A stretch of 64,000 nucleotides of DNA from Poronia punctata (taxonomy: Eukaryota > Ascomycota > Sordariomycetes > Xylariales > Xylariaceae): NCBI GenBank assembly GCA_022579005.1, contig MU401553.1:1-64000 (forward strand), read 5' to 3'. This document shows, one piece after another, positions 25,019 to 34,321 of this stretch. The stretch's first letter is position 1. Every line of letters starts with the position of its first letter. The notes under the pieces were generated by a model. That model worked only from the letters and a program-made list of their open reading frames with translations. It ran no database searches and had not been told where the DNA came from. The translations under genes and the position numbers were made by a program.

Positions 25019-26773
25019 TCATATCCTCGTCGTCCTATCCTCATGCTTAGGCCCTCCGGCATTGGCTCCATTCTCTCTAGTAGACGTAGATGGAGACGTT
25101 GATGGAGTGAGGAATGTCTGTTCGATCCATTTTTCAGCGTCGAATCCTGATGCAATGGCCATCTCTAATCCAACATAGCCAATCAGAGCCATAATCAAGA
25201 CAATGTCAAAACTGTGGACAAACCACCAGTAGTATTGCCTACCAAGCTGGCACGTGGCCCATTCATACTTCCATTCCCAGGAATCTTGATCGAACCATAT
25301 ACTCAGCAGTCCGGCATTGCCGTGGAAATCGGCCATCATGCTTCGGACAGTGATTTCCCGTATCCCTGGTATCCCGGGGTGTCCAGGTAGGTCATCATCC
25401 CGAGCAGTGTCCCAGCGCGCCACCTGCCATCGACGTTCGTCACCCGGTAACGACTGGTTGATGAAGTGGTAGGTGTCGCAGCCTGCGTGATCATGACCGT
25501 TCATGATGAGACCTTTTCTGCCGATACCACCAGCTGGTGCATTGGCATCGCCATTCAAACCATATATGCCCTCCAAGAATCCCTTGGACGCATCCGCAGA
25601 TAGCTGGTTCTGTTCCTTGACGCCACCACCCTCGTGGGCTTCATGGAAGTCAAAGAATGGTGCATCCACACATATTCCCTCCGGTTTATATAACGGCATG
25701 TGGGTAAGCACGAGCGTGAAGTGTCCTTTGTACTCGACGGCCGAGGCTGTATGTATCACAGCGTTGATGAAGGCGTATGTGTCATCCTGCAGTGACTGGT
25801 TAAGCGCAGGTGTGTCTAGATTCATATTGTTGATGTTGACGATTCGTAGTTCGGGCACGAGTCGGTTCGACTCTGTGTTCGTATCGGGGTCGAAAATCGT
25901 CGCGTTGACCACGGGATCCTCGATCGGGAGTTCGAACCGAAGCTCGTATGCGGCTTTACCAAAGGCAGCCTCGAACCGCTCGAGCCGCTCCGGCGTCAGA
26001 TCACCAGCGTAGCCTATGTCGTGGTTTCCCGCAACATTTATGAACCGCCTCCGCCACAGAGCCGCCTCCTCGCTGTCTTCCACGCCGAGAATGCCGCTCA
26101 CATTGTAGTCTTCGGCTGGATACTGGGCGATCTCGTCGGGGATGCGCTCACCGCCTTTGAACGCGCGGTTCCAGAAGCGCCAGCTACGCTTCTCAAATTC
26201 TGGATCACCTATCCATTGGCTTCCAAGCAAATCGCCGAGTACAGTAACATGGGTAGGATTTGTCCACCAGTTAAGCGTCCGGTAAATGTGGGCGAGGTAA
26301 AAGTCATTCCCAAATAGATCGATGTGCTTTCGGATCGATTCGAGAGTGTCGGGGATGTCGTCGAAGAAGACGTCGATAAGATCATGCGTCACCTGGCGAA
26401 GGCGTTTGCGTAACGACGGTTGTTCCGTCTGGAACGTCAAGTGTTTGAAAGCCCATTCGAGATGGAATATAGGAGATCGTCCGTAGATGGGAATCGATGT
26501 ATCGCCTTCTAGCTGTGGGTCTGCTAGTGTCAGGAGTCGGAACGGCGCGGGGGTAGGCCGAGTCTTAATGCGGCCGTCAAGGTCGGTGCTGTTGGTCACC
26601 GGTTCGGACGCATTGGTTGCTGAGGGTGGTAAAGGAAAGGCGCATCCTTGAATATAAGGATAATAGTACAAATGCAAAGTGCAAGCTACCGCGACTACCG
26701 GGAGGATTCGCAGCGCATTGCGAAGGAGCGAAAGAAGAGCCGCAGGGGTCATTTCGACGACAACATGGACCAA
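25019..26773 (-). CDS. Cdc1/Ted1-like calcineurin-type metallophosphoesterase
   Basis: A single exon encodes up to 584 residues; a second Met at residue 8 gives 577 and is equally plausible. Motifs of the metallophosphoesterase fold appear in order: LADPQLEGD at 83-91, GDLLGS at 180-185, GNHD at 249-252, THMP at 357-360 and GHDH at 426-429. These supply the dinuclear metal ligands. Hydrophobic segments near residues 20-40 and 516-540 predict two membrane anchors with the catalytic domain between them. This layout fits the fungal Ted1/Cdc1 group, related to animal PGAP5/MPPE1, which remodels the ethanolamine phosphate of GPI anchors in the ER and aids export of GPI proteins. Which paralogue it is cannot be decided by eye. 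The divergent neighbour lies more than 3 kb away. Confidence 0.88.
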   Translation of the reverse strand: MVHVVVEMTPAALLSLLRNALRILPVVAVACTLHLYYYPYIQGCAFPLPPSATNASEPVTNSTDLDGRIKTRPTPAPFRLLTLADPQLEGDTSIPIYGRSPIFHLEWAFKHLTFQTEQPSLRKRLRQVTHDLIDVFFDDIPDTLESIRKHIDLFGNDFYLAHIYRTLNWWTNPTHVTVLGDLLGSQWIGDPEFEKRSWRFWNRAFKGGERIPDEIAQYPAEDYNVSGILGVEDSEEAALWRRRFINVAGNHDIGYAGDLTPERLERFEAAFGKAAYELRFELPIEDPVVNATIFDPDTNTESNRLVPELRIVNINNMNLDTPALNQSLQDDTYAFINAVIHTASAVEYKGHFTLVLTHMPLYKPEGICVDAPFFDFHEAHEGGGVKEQNQLSADASKGFLEGIYGLNGDANAPAGGIGRKGLIMNGHDHAGCDTYHFINQSLPGDERRWQVARWDTARDDDLPGHPGIPGIREITVRSMMADFHGNAGLLSIWFDQDSWEWKYEWATCQLGRQYYWWFVHSFDIVLIMALIGYVGLEMAIASGFDAEKWIEQTFLTPSTSPSTSTRENGANAGGPKHEDRTTRI

Positions 26774-27578
26774 AGCCGTTGATGATGCCGAAACGGCCCT
26801 GGGCTAGAGGAGAATGGTAGAAGACGAGTAGAAGAAAGAAGGAGGACAAGTACCCGGACGATCGGTGCGATCAGAACATTATAGCGATCATTGGAGAATA
26901 TAAGTAGAAGATATGTTCGGTCAACGGGGATTCGGAAAGAGGTTCGGGTTGATCAACAAGTGCACGTCTTGTGCATGCAGATGTGGACCGGGTTAGCTAA
27001 GGAGTTTTATAGGGCAGAAATAGGGGTTGGCTAGCTCTAGGGGTCCGATAGCCAGGCCCCCAGGGAAAACCCCCTGGATTGCGCCGAGGCACCACAAAAA
27101 CACTCAATTAATTACGTGTATTCGGACTCGTAAGTCCCCGAAAAAGATGTGAGTACACGTGTATATGAAAGTAACCTTAATTCCTATGTAACCGACTACA
27201 AACCAAACGTACCGCGGATACAGCTACTTCCGCAGCTCAGCATCACTACAGTGCAGTGGCCGACAGGTCATGCGATGAGCATGCCTTCATCCTGTCTCCT
27301 ATTCGCGTAACCGTGGAGGGCCACCCAAACCCAATTCTAATAATCCTAACCCCAGACTGCCGCATATTCGAACCCTCGATTCTTGGCTACGGCTATGCCT
27401 CTCTTATAGAAATGGGGGTACTGAAGCCTTATGACCTCCTAACTCCTAACTCTATCGGTGTAGCTTCGTAATGGCGTTGATTTCCGTGTAGCAGCGCTTC
27501 GATCCTTTTGCGGCGCAAGACGTCATTTTCGTATCTCATAAACAGGGACTGATGTGATTGTAACGTGACCGTTCCACC
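26774..27578. other. Intergenic region
   Basis: About 800 bases between the 5' end of the Ted1-like gene and the 3' end of the small minus-strand gene at 27579. It contains an inverted repeat (CCAGGG/CCCCTGG around 27059-27077). An open frame at 27256-27471 (+) has no recognisable family. Confidence 0.5.
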
Positions 27579-28097
27579 TCAAGAATCCCCGCTGCTGCCA
27601 ACGTCGTCGTCGTCGTCGTCGTCGAAAGAAGGAACATCGACGTAAAAGTCGGCGCTGTCGAGTTCCTCGTTATTGGATCCTACAAAGGCGACGATAGCGT
27701 TGTCTTTGATTCCTAGGCTTGTAGCAGAATCTTCGGGTCGGAGAGACAAGGGCTTCCACCCTTGGTTAAGGTCTAGGGGGTTCTTGGGGACAGCCAGCTT
27801 GATATGCGAGGCTGCCTCCGGAATACTCATCTTTTTTGTGTTTGTCGCAGAGATTGGGATCCCATCGGGATATACCTCCTTCAGAATGTCTAGCAGATCG
27901 TGCTGAGTCTGAAGGAAAGACTCTAGCGGGTCGACGAACAAGAAAATAGTCTGATTGCCGATTTTGAAACGGAGCGACAGGTCGGTGTCTCGAATATCGT
28001 CTCGTTGAACCTGTATACAAGTCAATTAGTGCGAACCGCGTAAACTAGCAGCAAGATATAGAGCGATTACATATAGGATGCGGGGATGGCTTACCAT
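27579..28097 (-). CDS. Conserved-looking small protein with ubiquitin-like features and Asp-rich tail
   Basis: Two exons on the minus strand give 144 residues. Exon 1 contributes only the ATG (28097-28095); the intron 28094-28011 has a GTAAGC donor and a TATACAG acceptor; exon 2 is 28010-27579. The spliced start reads MVQRDDIRDTDLSLRFKIG. No ATG lies just upstream in exon 2, so the split start is needed. The sequence has a beta-strand-like start (LSLRFKIGNQTIFLFVDP), a helix-like stretch (LLDILKEVYPDG) and a late segment WKPLSLRPEDSATSLGIKDNA, an arrangement resembling ubiquitin-like folds where a 'size/shape' loop precedes a C-terminal strand. The protein ends with seven consecutive Asp and GSSGDS. 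I do not recognise a named family, and the function is unknown. The ubiquitin-like reading is inference. Confidence 0.7.
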
Positions 28098-29312
28098 TTT
28101 GCTTCAATATGTTGTGATGAAGGGCAATTGGCTGTTGGGAGGTGATGGGAATAACTTAGGTAAGTGTAGTGGGAAAAAAGCCCGGTGCATTCGTTTCGCG
28201 GTTATTCGGCTTTTCCCACCAAATGGCATTACAGAGCCACGAGCGGAATGGGCAGAAAATGGGTAGAGTCCAATGCGAAACCAATTGTGATATACTTGAC
28301 GCGAGAGCACGTGTTGCGATGCGTTAAAGTGTTTCTGTACAAGTAGTAGGATCTGAATAAACTTGATCGACTACTTGTACATGGAGAGAAAAGACTACAC
28401 TCCCTCTGTTGGGATGGACTATATAAATACATGGTCCACACGTACCTTCCTTTGCAGGTGGGACTTGTGGTAGGCATAATCCCCGAAGGTAGGAGGTAGT
28501 AACATCTCAGCGCTACTTGTACAGCTTGTAGTCAGCAGGTACAAATTGGTTATTACTTGTAAGTAGAGTAATTACGTAAATACGTTTGACATTTTAGCCT
28601 ACGAGTAGCCTACATGTACCTATGCGGCTATGCTGGCTTGAGAAATTCCTACTATGTACGTCACAGGAGCTCCCCACTTACACGTGGGTACCTACATAGT
28701 CTCTGACAGCTTAACATCTGGCAGTGACCTTAGCAAAACATAAGTACCTGTTCAAAACTGGAAATGACTTTAACCTCCTGTACCTGCTGTTAAAACGCAA
28801 TTTGCGTTTATACTAGCTTGCGCGTATAATTTGCGTTTATAATATCTAAATAGTAGCCTTACTTGTTGCCTATGTGCCCTTGTAGGTATCTGCGAGGACA
28901 TATGATTGGTAGCGTATTAGACTTACAAGTAGTGCGGACTAAGTGGAGAATTCCTGCGACGTAGGAATGTTTCAAGGTAGGCGTAGGTGGTCTACTTTAT
29001 CCTGTCGTGGTTAGAAGCTTCAAACAAGATTTTGGTAATTGACCACGTAATACCATATACTCGTATAACCACAATATTTATCTCTCCAACGGCTTCACTG
29101 TTACAGAGAGACTTATTTCTTATATCTTGTGCAGCTTATATATTGTTAGTGTTTTTCGCGGCCCGTAATCACCAGCTTATATTCGGCAGACACGATTGAC
29201 TAGCTTTAAAGACCTTGCCGAAACCAGTCGCACGTTCGTCCTGATTAGCCAGCTTTATTTTTTTTATTTTTTTCAAGATTTCCGCCGTAGCCGTCACCAT
29301 CCTAAATACAAC
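28098..29312. other. Divergent intergenic region
   Basis: About 1.2 kb separating the divergent starts of the small acidic-tail protein gene and the Tim-like gene. It contains TACTTGTAC words (near 28370 and 28515) and a direct repeat AATTTGCGTTTATA (about 28798-28811 and 28828-28841). No gene is seen. Confidence 0.5.
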
Positions 29313-29986
29313 ATGGAACCACCGGATACGATCAAAACAGGCTCGCAGGAGACCCTCTTGCGTGAGGAATACGGCCGTTTGTGGGCAGAGTCTCGTTTGT
29401 CCATCCCACCTTTTGTACGAATCCCTGCTGCTGCTGCGACTGGTTTCGGCATTGGTATGACTCTAGGCCTCGCGCATGGTAGTAAGATGGCTGGCCTACG
29501 ATTTCGAGCCGAACACGCCCACCGACTCCCTACGGCGACGACCGGATGGTATTTATATCATAAAAGCAAAAACTACCACCTCGCGTTTGGCGGATTGAAG
29601 GAAGGCTTCAAAACGGGCACCAGACTTAGTATATTGACCACCGCCATGTTTGCGGCCGAGAATTTGTTCGATGTCTACCGGGGCGGAAACCAGGACCTTA
29701 TCAATACGGTCATGGCAAGTCTGGCGGTAGCGGGTGGTTTCAGTTTGTGGAGTAGGTTATACATGGCATATCCGGACTCGTGAATTCGGATATTTTGCTG
29801 ACTGTGTTAGATCGATTTTCGGCTGCGGAAACTGCGAGAACTGCAAGGAAAGGCCTCATTTTTGGTTTGGTGTATGGGGGGATCCAAGATGTGCTATCAC
29901 TCGCCAGGGGGCGCCCCGTCGGTTACGTTGCCTTTATTCGGAAACAAATCGGGGCTTCGTCAGTGGAAGCTGAATCATCGAGCTAA
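29313..29986 (+). CDS. Tim17/Tim22/Tim23-like multi-pass membrane protein
   Basis: Two exons, 29313-29751 and 29811-29986, give 204 residues. The 59-nt intron has a GTAGGT donor, GCTGAC branch site and TTAG acceptor. Splicing yields FSLWNRFSAAETARTARKG. Without splicing the frame stops soon after 29751. The protein has glycine-rich hydrophobic segments (AAAATGFGIGMTLGLAHGS, TRLSILTTAMFAAENLFD, NTVMASLAVAGGFSLW, GLIFGLVYGGIQD). The pattern of four Gly-rich helices, with GGLKEGFKTGTR before the second, resembles the Tim17/Tim22/Tim23 superfamily, which includes import channel subunits and complex I assembly factors of the TIMMDC1 type. A mitochondrial role is likely but inferred, and the exact member is unknown. 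The chosen ATG is preceded by T-rich leader sequence. Confidence 0.72.
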
Positions 29987-31360
29987 TCATCGAGCACCGA
30001 GTCTAACACCATCTTACATCAATCAACCTCTGGCGCAGACATTAAAAGTTGGCTTGCACAGAAGGTAAATTCTGCCTTGCCTTATCGCAGAATTACCGAT
30101 AGTCCGGTTTTCGCTATCTGCCCTCTCCGCTGCACCGCAACGCTATTATGCATGCAACTCCGTCGCTTCAAGTCTGGCGAATCAGAAGCGCAATCAGGGG
30201 TGTCTTTTATCATCTTTTTCTAAGAAAGAGACATGTCCCACACCCCGCGAATGGGCTGTATGCAATCCTGTTCGACCGGCTGATCGCAACATCATTTATC
30301 GACTCGATGGGTGGGAATGATCCCAAATACTTCTCGCAACGGAACGCCAAGCTAGGACCACGCCATCAATGTTAATCAGATGTGCAATCCATCGGCTTCT
30401 CGTAGCTCCACGGACTACTGCCGTGGCCCACTGAGAAGGCCGGGGCAGTTGCTCTTAGTTGAAAGAGCCGCCTAAAAGAGTCAGGCGTCAGCTGCTCGTA
30501 CATGAAAGTACCTGTCAATACGCATCATGTCTATCCGGAGTTAATCTGCAGCCAAACAACGTCGAACAAAACCGCCCGGTTGGCCAACCCGGAAAATACA
30601 CTAGTCGAACTTTAGCACCCGCACTCCTTCGGGCTCCGCGTGCCTACTTTTTTGGGCATTTAAGCTTTTGGCTGGGGCCGATTCATCGGTGATCTGTCAT
30701 GTGATTGGTCAATGTCGGCACACGTCGCCTGAGCTATACGGCTACTTGCGGCTTCCTATCAGCTCCACGTGATGCTGTCTTTATGCTCGATAAGAGATAG
30801 TCGCGAGGATACAGCATATCCTCTTGTCATCAAAGCGTAATTGTAAACAAGGGCATCCCGAGAACGGTCTGCACCCAAGATCTCCGTGTCGCATGATGCT
30901 ATTGTTTCCCCAGCCCATCGGCCTTGGGGGCCGGGGGGCGACTACGAAGCTGTGTGCGACCTCGGAGATAGGTAGGATTCGCTGACAGTACAGTCGAACC
31001 ATGTACTGAGTAGAAGCGTCACAGCGCGAGTTTAAAGGGATGATGTATTCGCTTTATGTCGACCTTATCATGGACCTCTGTATCTATCCATTGTCTTATC
31101 TATCCCGTCCGTTTCAGGGGAATCCCATCGATCAGTGCAAGAGCCGTGCTTTCAGAAGCCAGTTCTCGCTTTATAAGATACCACTTTCCTAATTTCCCAT
31201 CTTTCTTGTTGCTTCTCTCTACCCTTTCCCATCTTCTGTATCACCCAGACCACCGGCAGCTTACGGCACGTGAAATTAGGTGTTCACCTCTTTGGGTATA
31301 TACATAGGTATATACCTGTATACATACATACATACATACATACATGTGCTTTAGCTGGCC
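29987..31360. other. Intergenic region upstream of proline dehydrogenase gene
   Basis: About 1.4 kb between two plus-strand genes. It contains the 3' UTR of the Tim-like gene and the promoter of the proline dehydrogenase gene. A CATA microsatellite lies at about 31321-31344, and pyrimidine-rich leader sequence lies near 31190-31240. No further gene is recognised. Confidence 0.55.
30789..31100. promoter_or_regulatory. GATA-type sites upstream of proline dehydrogenase
   Basis: Three sites fit HGATAR, the consensus for AreA/NIT2-type nitrogen regulators. They are GATAAG at 30789-30794 (+), and its complement CTTATC at 31064-31069 and 31095-31100. Proline utilisation genes of moulds are known to depend on such factors. 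The motif is short and frequent, so the regulatory role is inference. Confidence 0.35.
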
Positions 31361-32953
31361 ATGATCAGAACATCGGTGTTGGGTAGGCCGTCACTCCTAC
31401 CCTGCTTTGTCGCCACCACAAAAAGCCCATTAGTTTCTCTCTACGTCAGTGGCAGCTATGGACAACCACGGGGCATCAAGACAGATTCGCGGTCGAGGAG
31501 GAAGATACATGGCTCCACTACCCGCTCGTCAGCTCCTACCGTCGATCGGATACAAGCATCCGCTTCGTCGCCGATTAGCGGAGTACCTCTAGACATTCCT
31601 GTGAATCTACCACCCCCACCGGCAAAGCCGATGCCGAAACTTGCGCCCCTCTCCGTGCTTCCACTATCGGCGGTTCTACGAACGCTTGCCTCTACGACAA
31701 TATCCTCTTCCCCATTATTGCTCGGGCCTTCACTGGCCGTCATGACCGCGCTTGCCTACTCCAACCGAACGCTCCTCAACACAGACAAGAACCCGATTCT
31801 TAGTTGGCTACTAAAGAAAACATTCTATGCCCAATTCTGTGCCGGTGAAAATGCGGCCGAAGTTCGTCGCACCGTTGACGGGCTTAAGAAGATCGGCTTT
31901 ACTGGTGTCATACTGGGGTATGGTAGGGAAATTGTCCTACGCGGCACGGACGAAGACAACCTAGCTGTATGTGAAGAAGGACCGGTAGCTGAAGAGTGTA
32001 TCCGCAATGAGGTCAATCCGTGGGCGGCTGGGACGATGCAGACGCTCCGGCTTGCACAACCGGGTGACTTTGTCGCCCTCAAGTTCAGCGGCGCCGGTCG
32101 TCAGGCTCTGTATGCGTTGAAAAACCGTCTTCCGCCGTCCAAACGACTCAAGGAGGCCATCGACGAGATTTGCGAATACGCCGCACAGAAAGACGTGCCT
32201 CTTATCTTTGACGCCGAGCAGACGGCCATCCAGGCGGGAATCGATGACTGGACCCTGCATTACCAACGTAAACATAACACCAAGCCGGGTCATGCCGTCA
32301 TATACGGCACTTACCAAGCATATCTGAAGGCCACGCCGGCCGTGCTTGGTTCCCACCTCGCCGCTGCATCGAAAGAGGGCTTCACGGTGGGCGTCAAGCT
32401 TGTGCGTGGTGCATATCTAGATAGCGACCCCCGCCATATCATCCACGACACCAAGGAAGATACGGACGTTTGCTATGACGACATCGCAGCCGGCTTGATA
32501 CAACGAAAATGGAATTCCGTGCTCCACCAGGGCGTCGCCTTTCCGCCGGTTAGTATCCTTCTAGCCACACACAATCTTGTGTCTGTGCGAAAGGCGCGCG
32601 AGATTCGGGCCAGCCTCGGACCGACCGATACGGAACTTGCCATCGCGCAACTTTTGGGCATGGCGGACGAGGTAAGCTGCGAACTTCTCGTTGCCAAAGC
32701 CGCACTTCAGGCGAGCATGCCTCCAGGACAGGACAGGGCATTACTCGAGGACCAAGCCAGACAGACTGTTGGTCTATACGAGGCACCTAAAGCTTACAAG
32801 TACATCATCTGGGGAACCACCAAGGAATGCATGAAGTATATGCTCCGAAGAGCCCACGAAAACAGAGATGCCATGTCACGGACCAAAGGTTCGCGTGACG
32901 CGGCCTGGGGAGAGATTATGAGACGCGTAAAGGCCCTTGTTGGGTTGGCCTAG
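31361..32953 (+). CDS. Proline dehydrogenase (proline oxidase), mitochondrial
   Basis: A single exon encodes 530 residues. The enzyme oxidises L-proline to pyrroline-5-carboxylate with FAD and passes electrons to the respiratory chain. It is the first step of proline catabolism (Put1 in yeast, PrnD in Aspergillus). The N-terminus is rich in Arg and Ser and poor in acids, as expected of a mitochondrial presequence. Catalytic-barrel blocks are present in order: FDAEQTAIQAGIDDW, AVIYGTYQAYLK, GVKLVRGAYL, LLATHN, QLLGMADE near residue 430 and the substrate-binding RRAHENRDA near 496. The last matches the RRxxEN signature of the family. Length fits fungal members. Codon use looks normal. The Cgi121 gene downstream is convergent. 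Confidence 0.95.
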   Translation: MIRTSVLGRPSLLPCFVATTKSPLVSLYVSGSYGQPRGIKTDSRSRRKIHGSTTRSSAPTVDRIQASASSPISGVPLDIPVNLPPPPAKPMPKLAPLSVLPLSAVLRTLASTTISSSPLLLGPSLAVMTALAYSNRTLLNTDKNPILSWLLKKTFYAQFCAGENAAEVRRTVDGLKKIGFTGVILGYGREIVLRGTDEDNLAVCEEGPVAEECIRNEVNPWAAGTMQTLRLAQPGDFVALKFSGAGRQALYALKNRLPPSKRLKEAIDEICEYAAQKDVPLIFDAEQTAIQAGIDDWTLHYQRKHNTKPGHAVIYGTYQAYLKATPAVLGSHLAAASKEGFTVGVKLVRGAYLDSDPRHIIHDTKEDTDVCYDDIAAGLIQRKWNSVLHQGVAFPPVSILLATHNLVSVRKAREIRASLGPTDTELAIAQLLGMADEVSCELLVAKAALQASMPPGQDRALLEDQARQTVGLYEAPKAYKYIIWGTTKECMKYMLRRAHENRDAMSRTKGSRDAAWGEIMRRVKALVGLA

Positions 32954-33406
32954 ATGCCTTGTTTGAAGTGTTATCCTAACCTTTACCTCACATGGCCCTC
33001 GAAGGTTTACTTTGCTTATAAGTGTTACGACGGATGAATGATGATTATTTATGCTAGCATGTTGATATTGGAGTCTTGTTGGATTTTTCCGTGGCTGTTG
33101 ACTTATTATCTGGAATTCCAATTCGTCACTGGCGGCAACGATGTTTTAGCTAGATCACATGGAAAGCTAAGGAAGGGGATCATCAAAAACAAGAGCCTTA
33201 AAAATTCAAGGTAGATAATTACAAATAAATAAAAATCAGAACTTAGTATCCATTCAAGCAGACAGGAAGCAGTGTCTTTAATGTCCCTTGCATTTGCATT
33301 TGTTCATTCACTTAGGTACTAACCTACACCGTACTCTCCGAGTCTTTCCCTTCCCCTCTACCACTCCAGGCTTCGACCCAGCCCCAACCACTCGCAACCT
33401 CATCCA
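32954..33406. other. Convergent 3' intergenic region
   Basis: About 450 bases between the proline dehydrogenase stop and the Cgi121 stop on the other strand. AATAAATAAAAATC-like AT-rich sequence near 33222-33237 could support polyadenylation. No gene is seen. Confidence 0.6.
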
Positions 33407-33995
33407 TCATATACCCCGTAACGCCATCCCACCCAACATCAAAGCATGCAACTCAGCATCCTTGACCGCAACATCTTTAATCCCATCCAACCACCCAACC
33501 CCATTCAACTTATAATATTTCCTCACCCGTCCCCAATCCACCAGCTCAGCCAACATCTCATCCGTAAAAGGAACAGGAGTCCCCTTGACATGATCTCTCA
33601 AATGTCTCTCTACATCCCCCTTTGTCACATCATCATCGTTTTCCGGGGACAGAACTTTGACGACGAGAATATGTTTACTTGAACCAGTTATTCCGTAACG
33701 ACGATATGCTTCAGATATCTACAATTGCTTTTTCGTAAGCAATGCAAATCATCTTCTCGCCGGGAAGTCTTAAGAAAAAAAGAAAAAGGGGGGAGAGAGA
33801 AGAGGAGAGGAGAGGTAAGGGAGGGGAAGGATATACATACATTATTCGAAGAACTCAAGGAAATAACAATTTCCGAATGAACATTTGCCGTCTTTCTCGT
33901 CTTATCTCCTACTATTGCTCTGAATACCGCGCTTAGGATGTGTGTTTGACTTGTTATCTATCATTTCATCCTACATTAGCTTATACACACACACA

Positions 33996-34027
<32 letters not shown>

Positions 34028-34321
34028 TTCTCTTTTATGTCCACTGAAGGGGGAAATTTCCTTCTCTGCTATTTTACCTCCCGAAAAAAAAAACCCCCAA
34101 AAAAGGAAAGGGGAAGAAGAAAAAAAACGTACAACTTCAGCATCAATAAAAGCATATTCAAACTCGGAATTCCTGGCAAGTAATTGCCGATGTAGGAAAT
34201 CGGCATTCGTCACGTCTTTGAATAAGGCTATGTGGACGGTATGCGTTGGCGGGATGTGTTCTAGGGGGATGGTTTGGAGGAATGAAGAAGGATTGTTGCT
34301 GCTGCTTTCTTCTTCTGCCAT
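33407..34321 (-). CDS. cgi121: EKC/KEOPS complex subunit Cgi121
   Basis: Three exons on the minus strand, 34321-34133, 33957-33841 and 33718-33407, give 205 residues. Introns are 175 nt (GTACGT...GATAG) and 122 nt (GTATGT...TGTAG). The protein reads IPPTHTVHIALFKDVTNA, NSEFEYAFIDAEV, then ILSAVFRAIV, NVHSEIVISLSSSNN, ISEAYRRYGIT, HILVVKV and a C-terminal GWLDGIKDVAVKDAELHAL. These are the hallmark blocks of Cgi121/TPRKB. The subunit binds tRNA and Bud32 and supports the threonylcarbamoyl modification of tRNA position A37. Both introns carry extreme low-complexity purine/pyrimidine runs. The MAEEESS start was chosen because homologues begin shortly before the IPPTHTVH block. An upstream in-frame Met (MTPDPKRQK) would add about 23 residues. 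Confidence 0.9.

Noticed and set aside
16282..32953. Possibility of a secondary-metabolite cluster around the sulfotransferase and MFS genes
   Set aside because: No PKS, NRPS, terpene synthase, P450 or pathway regulator is present, and the neighbours are housekeeping genes.
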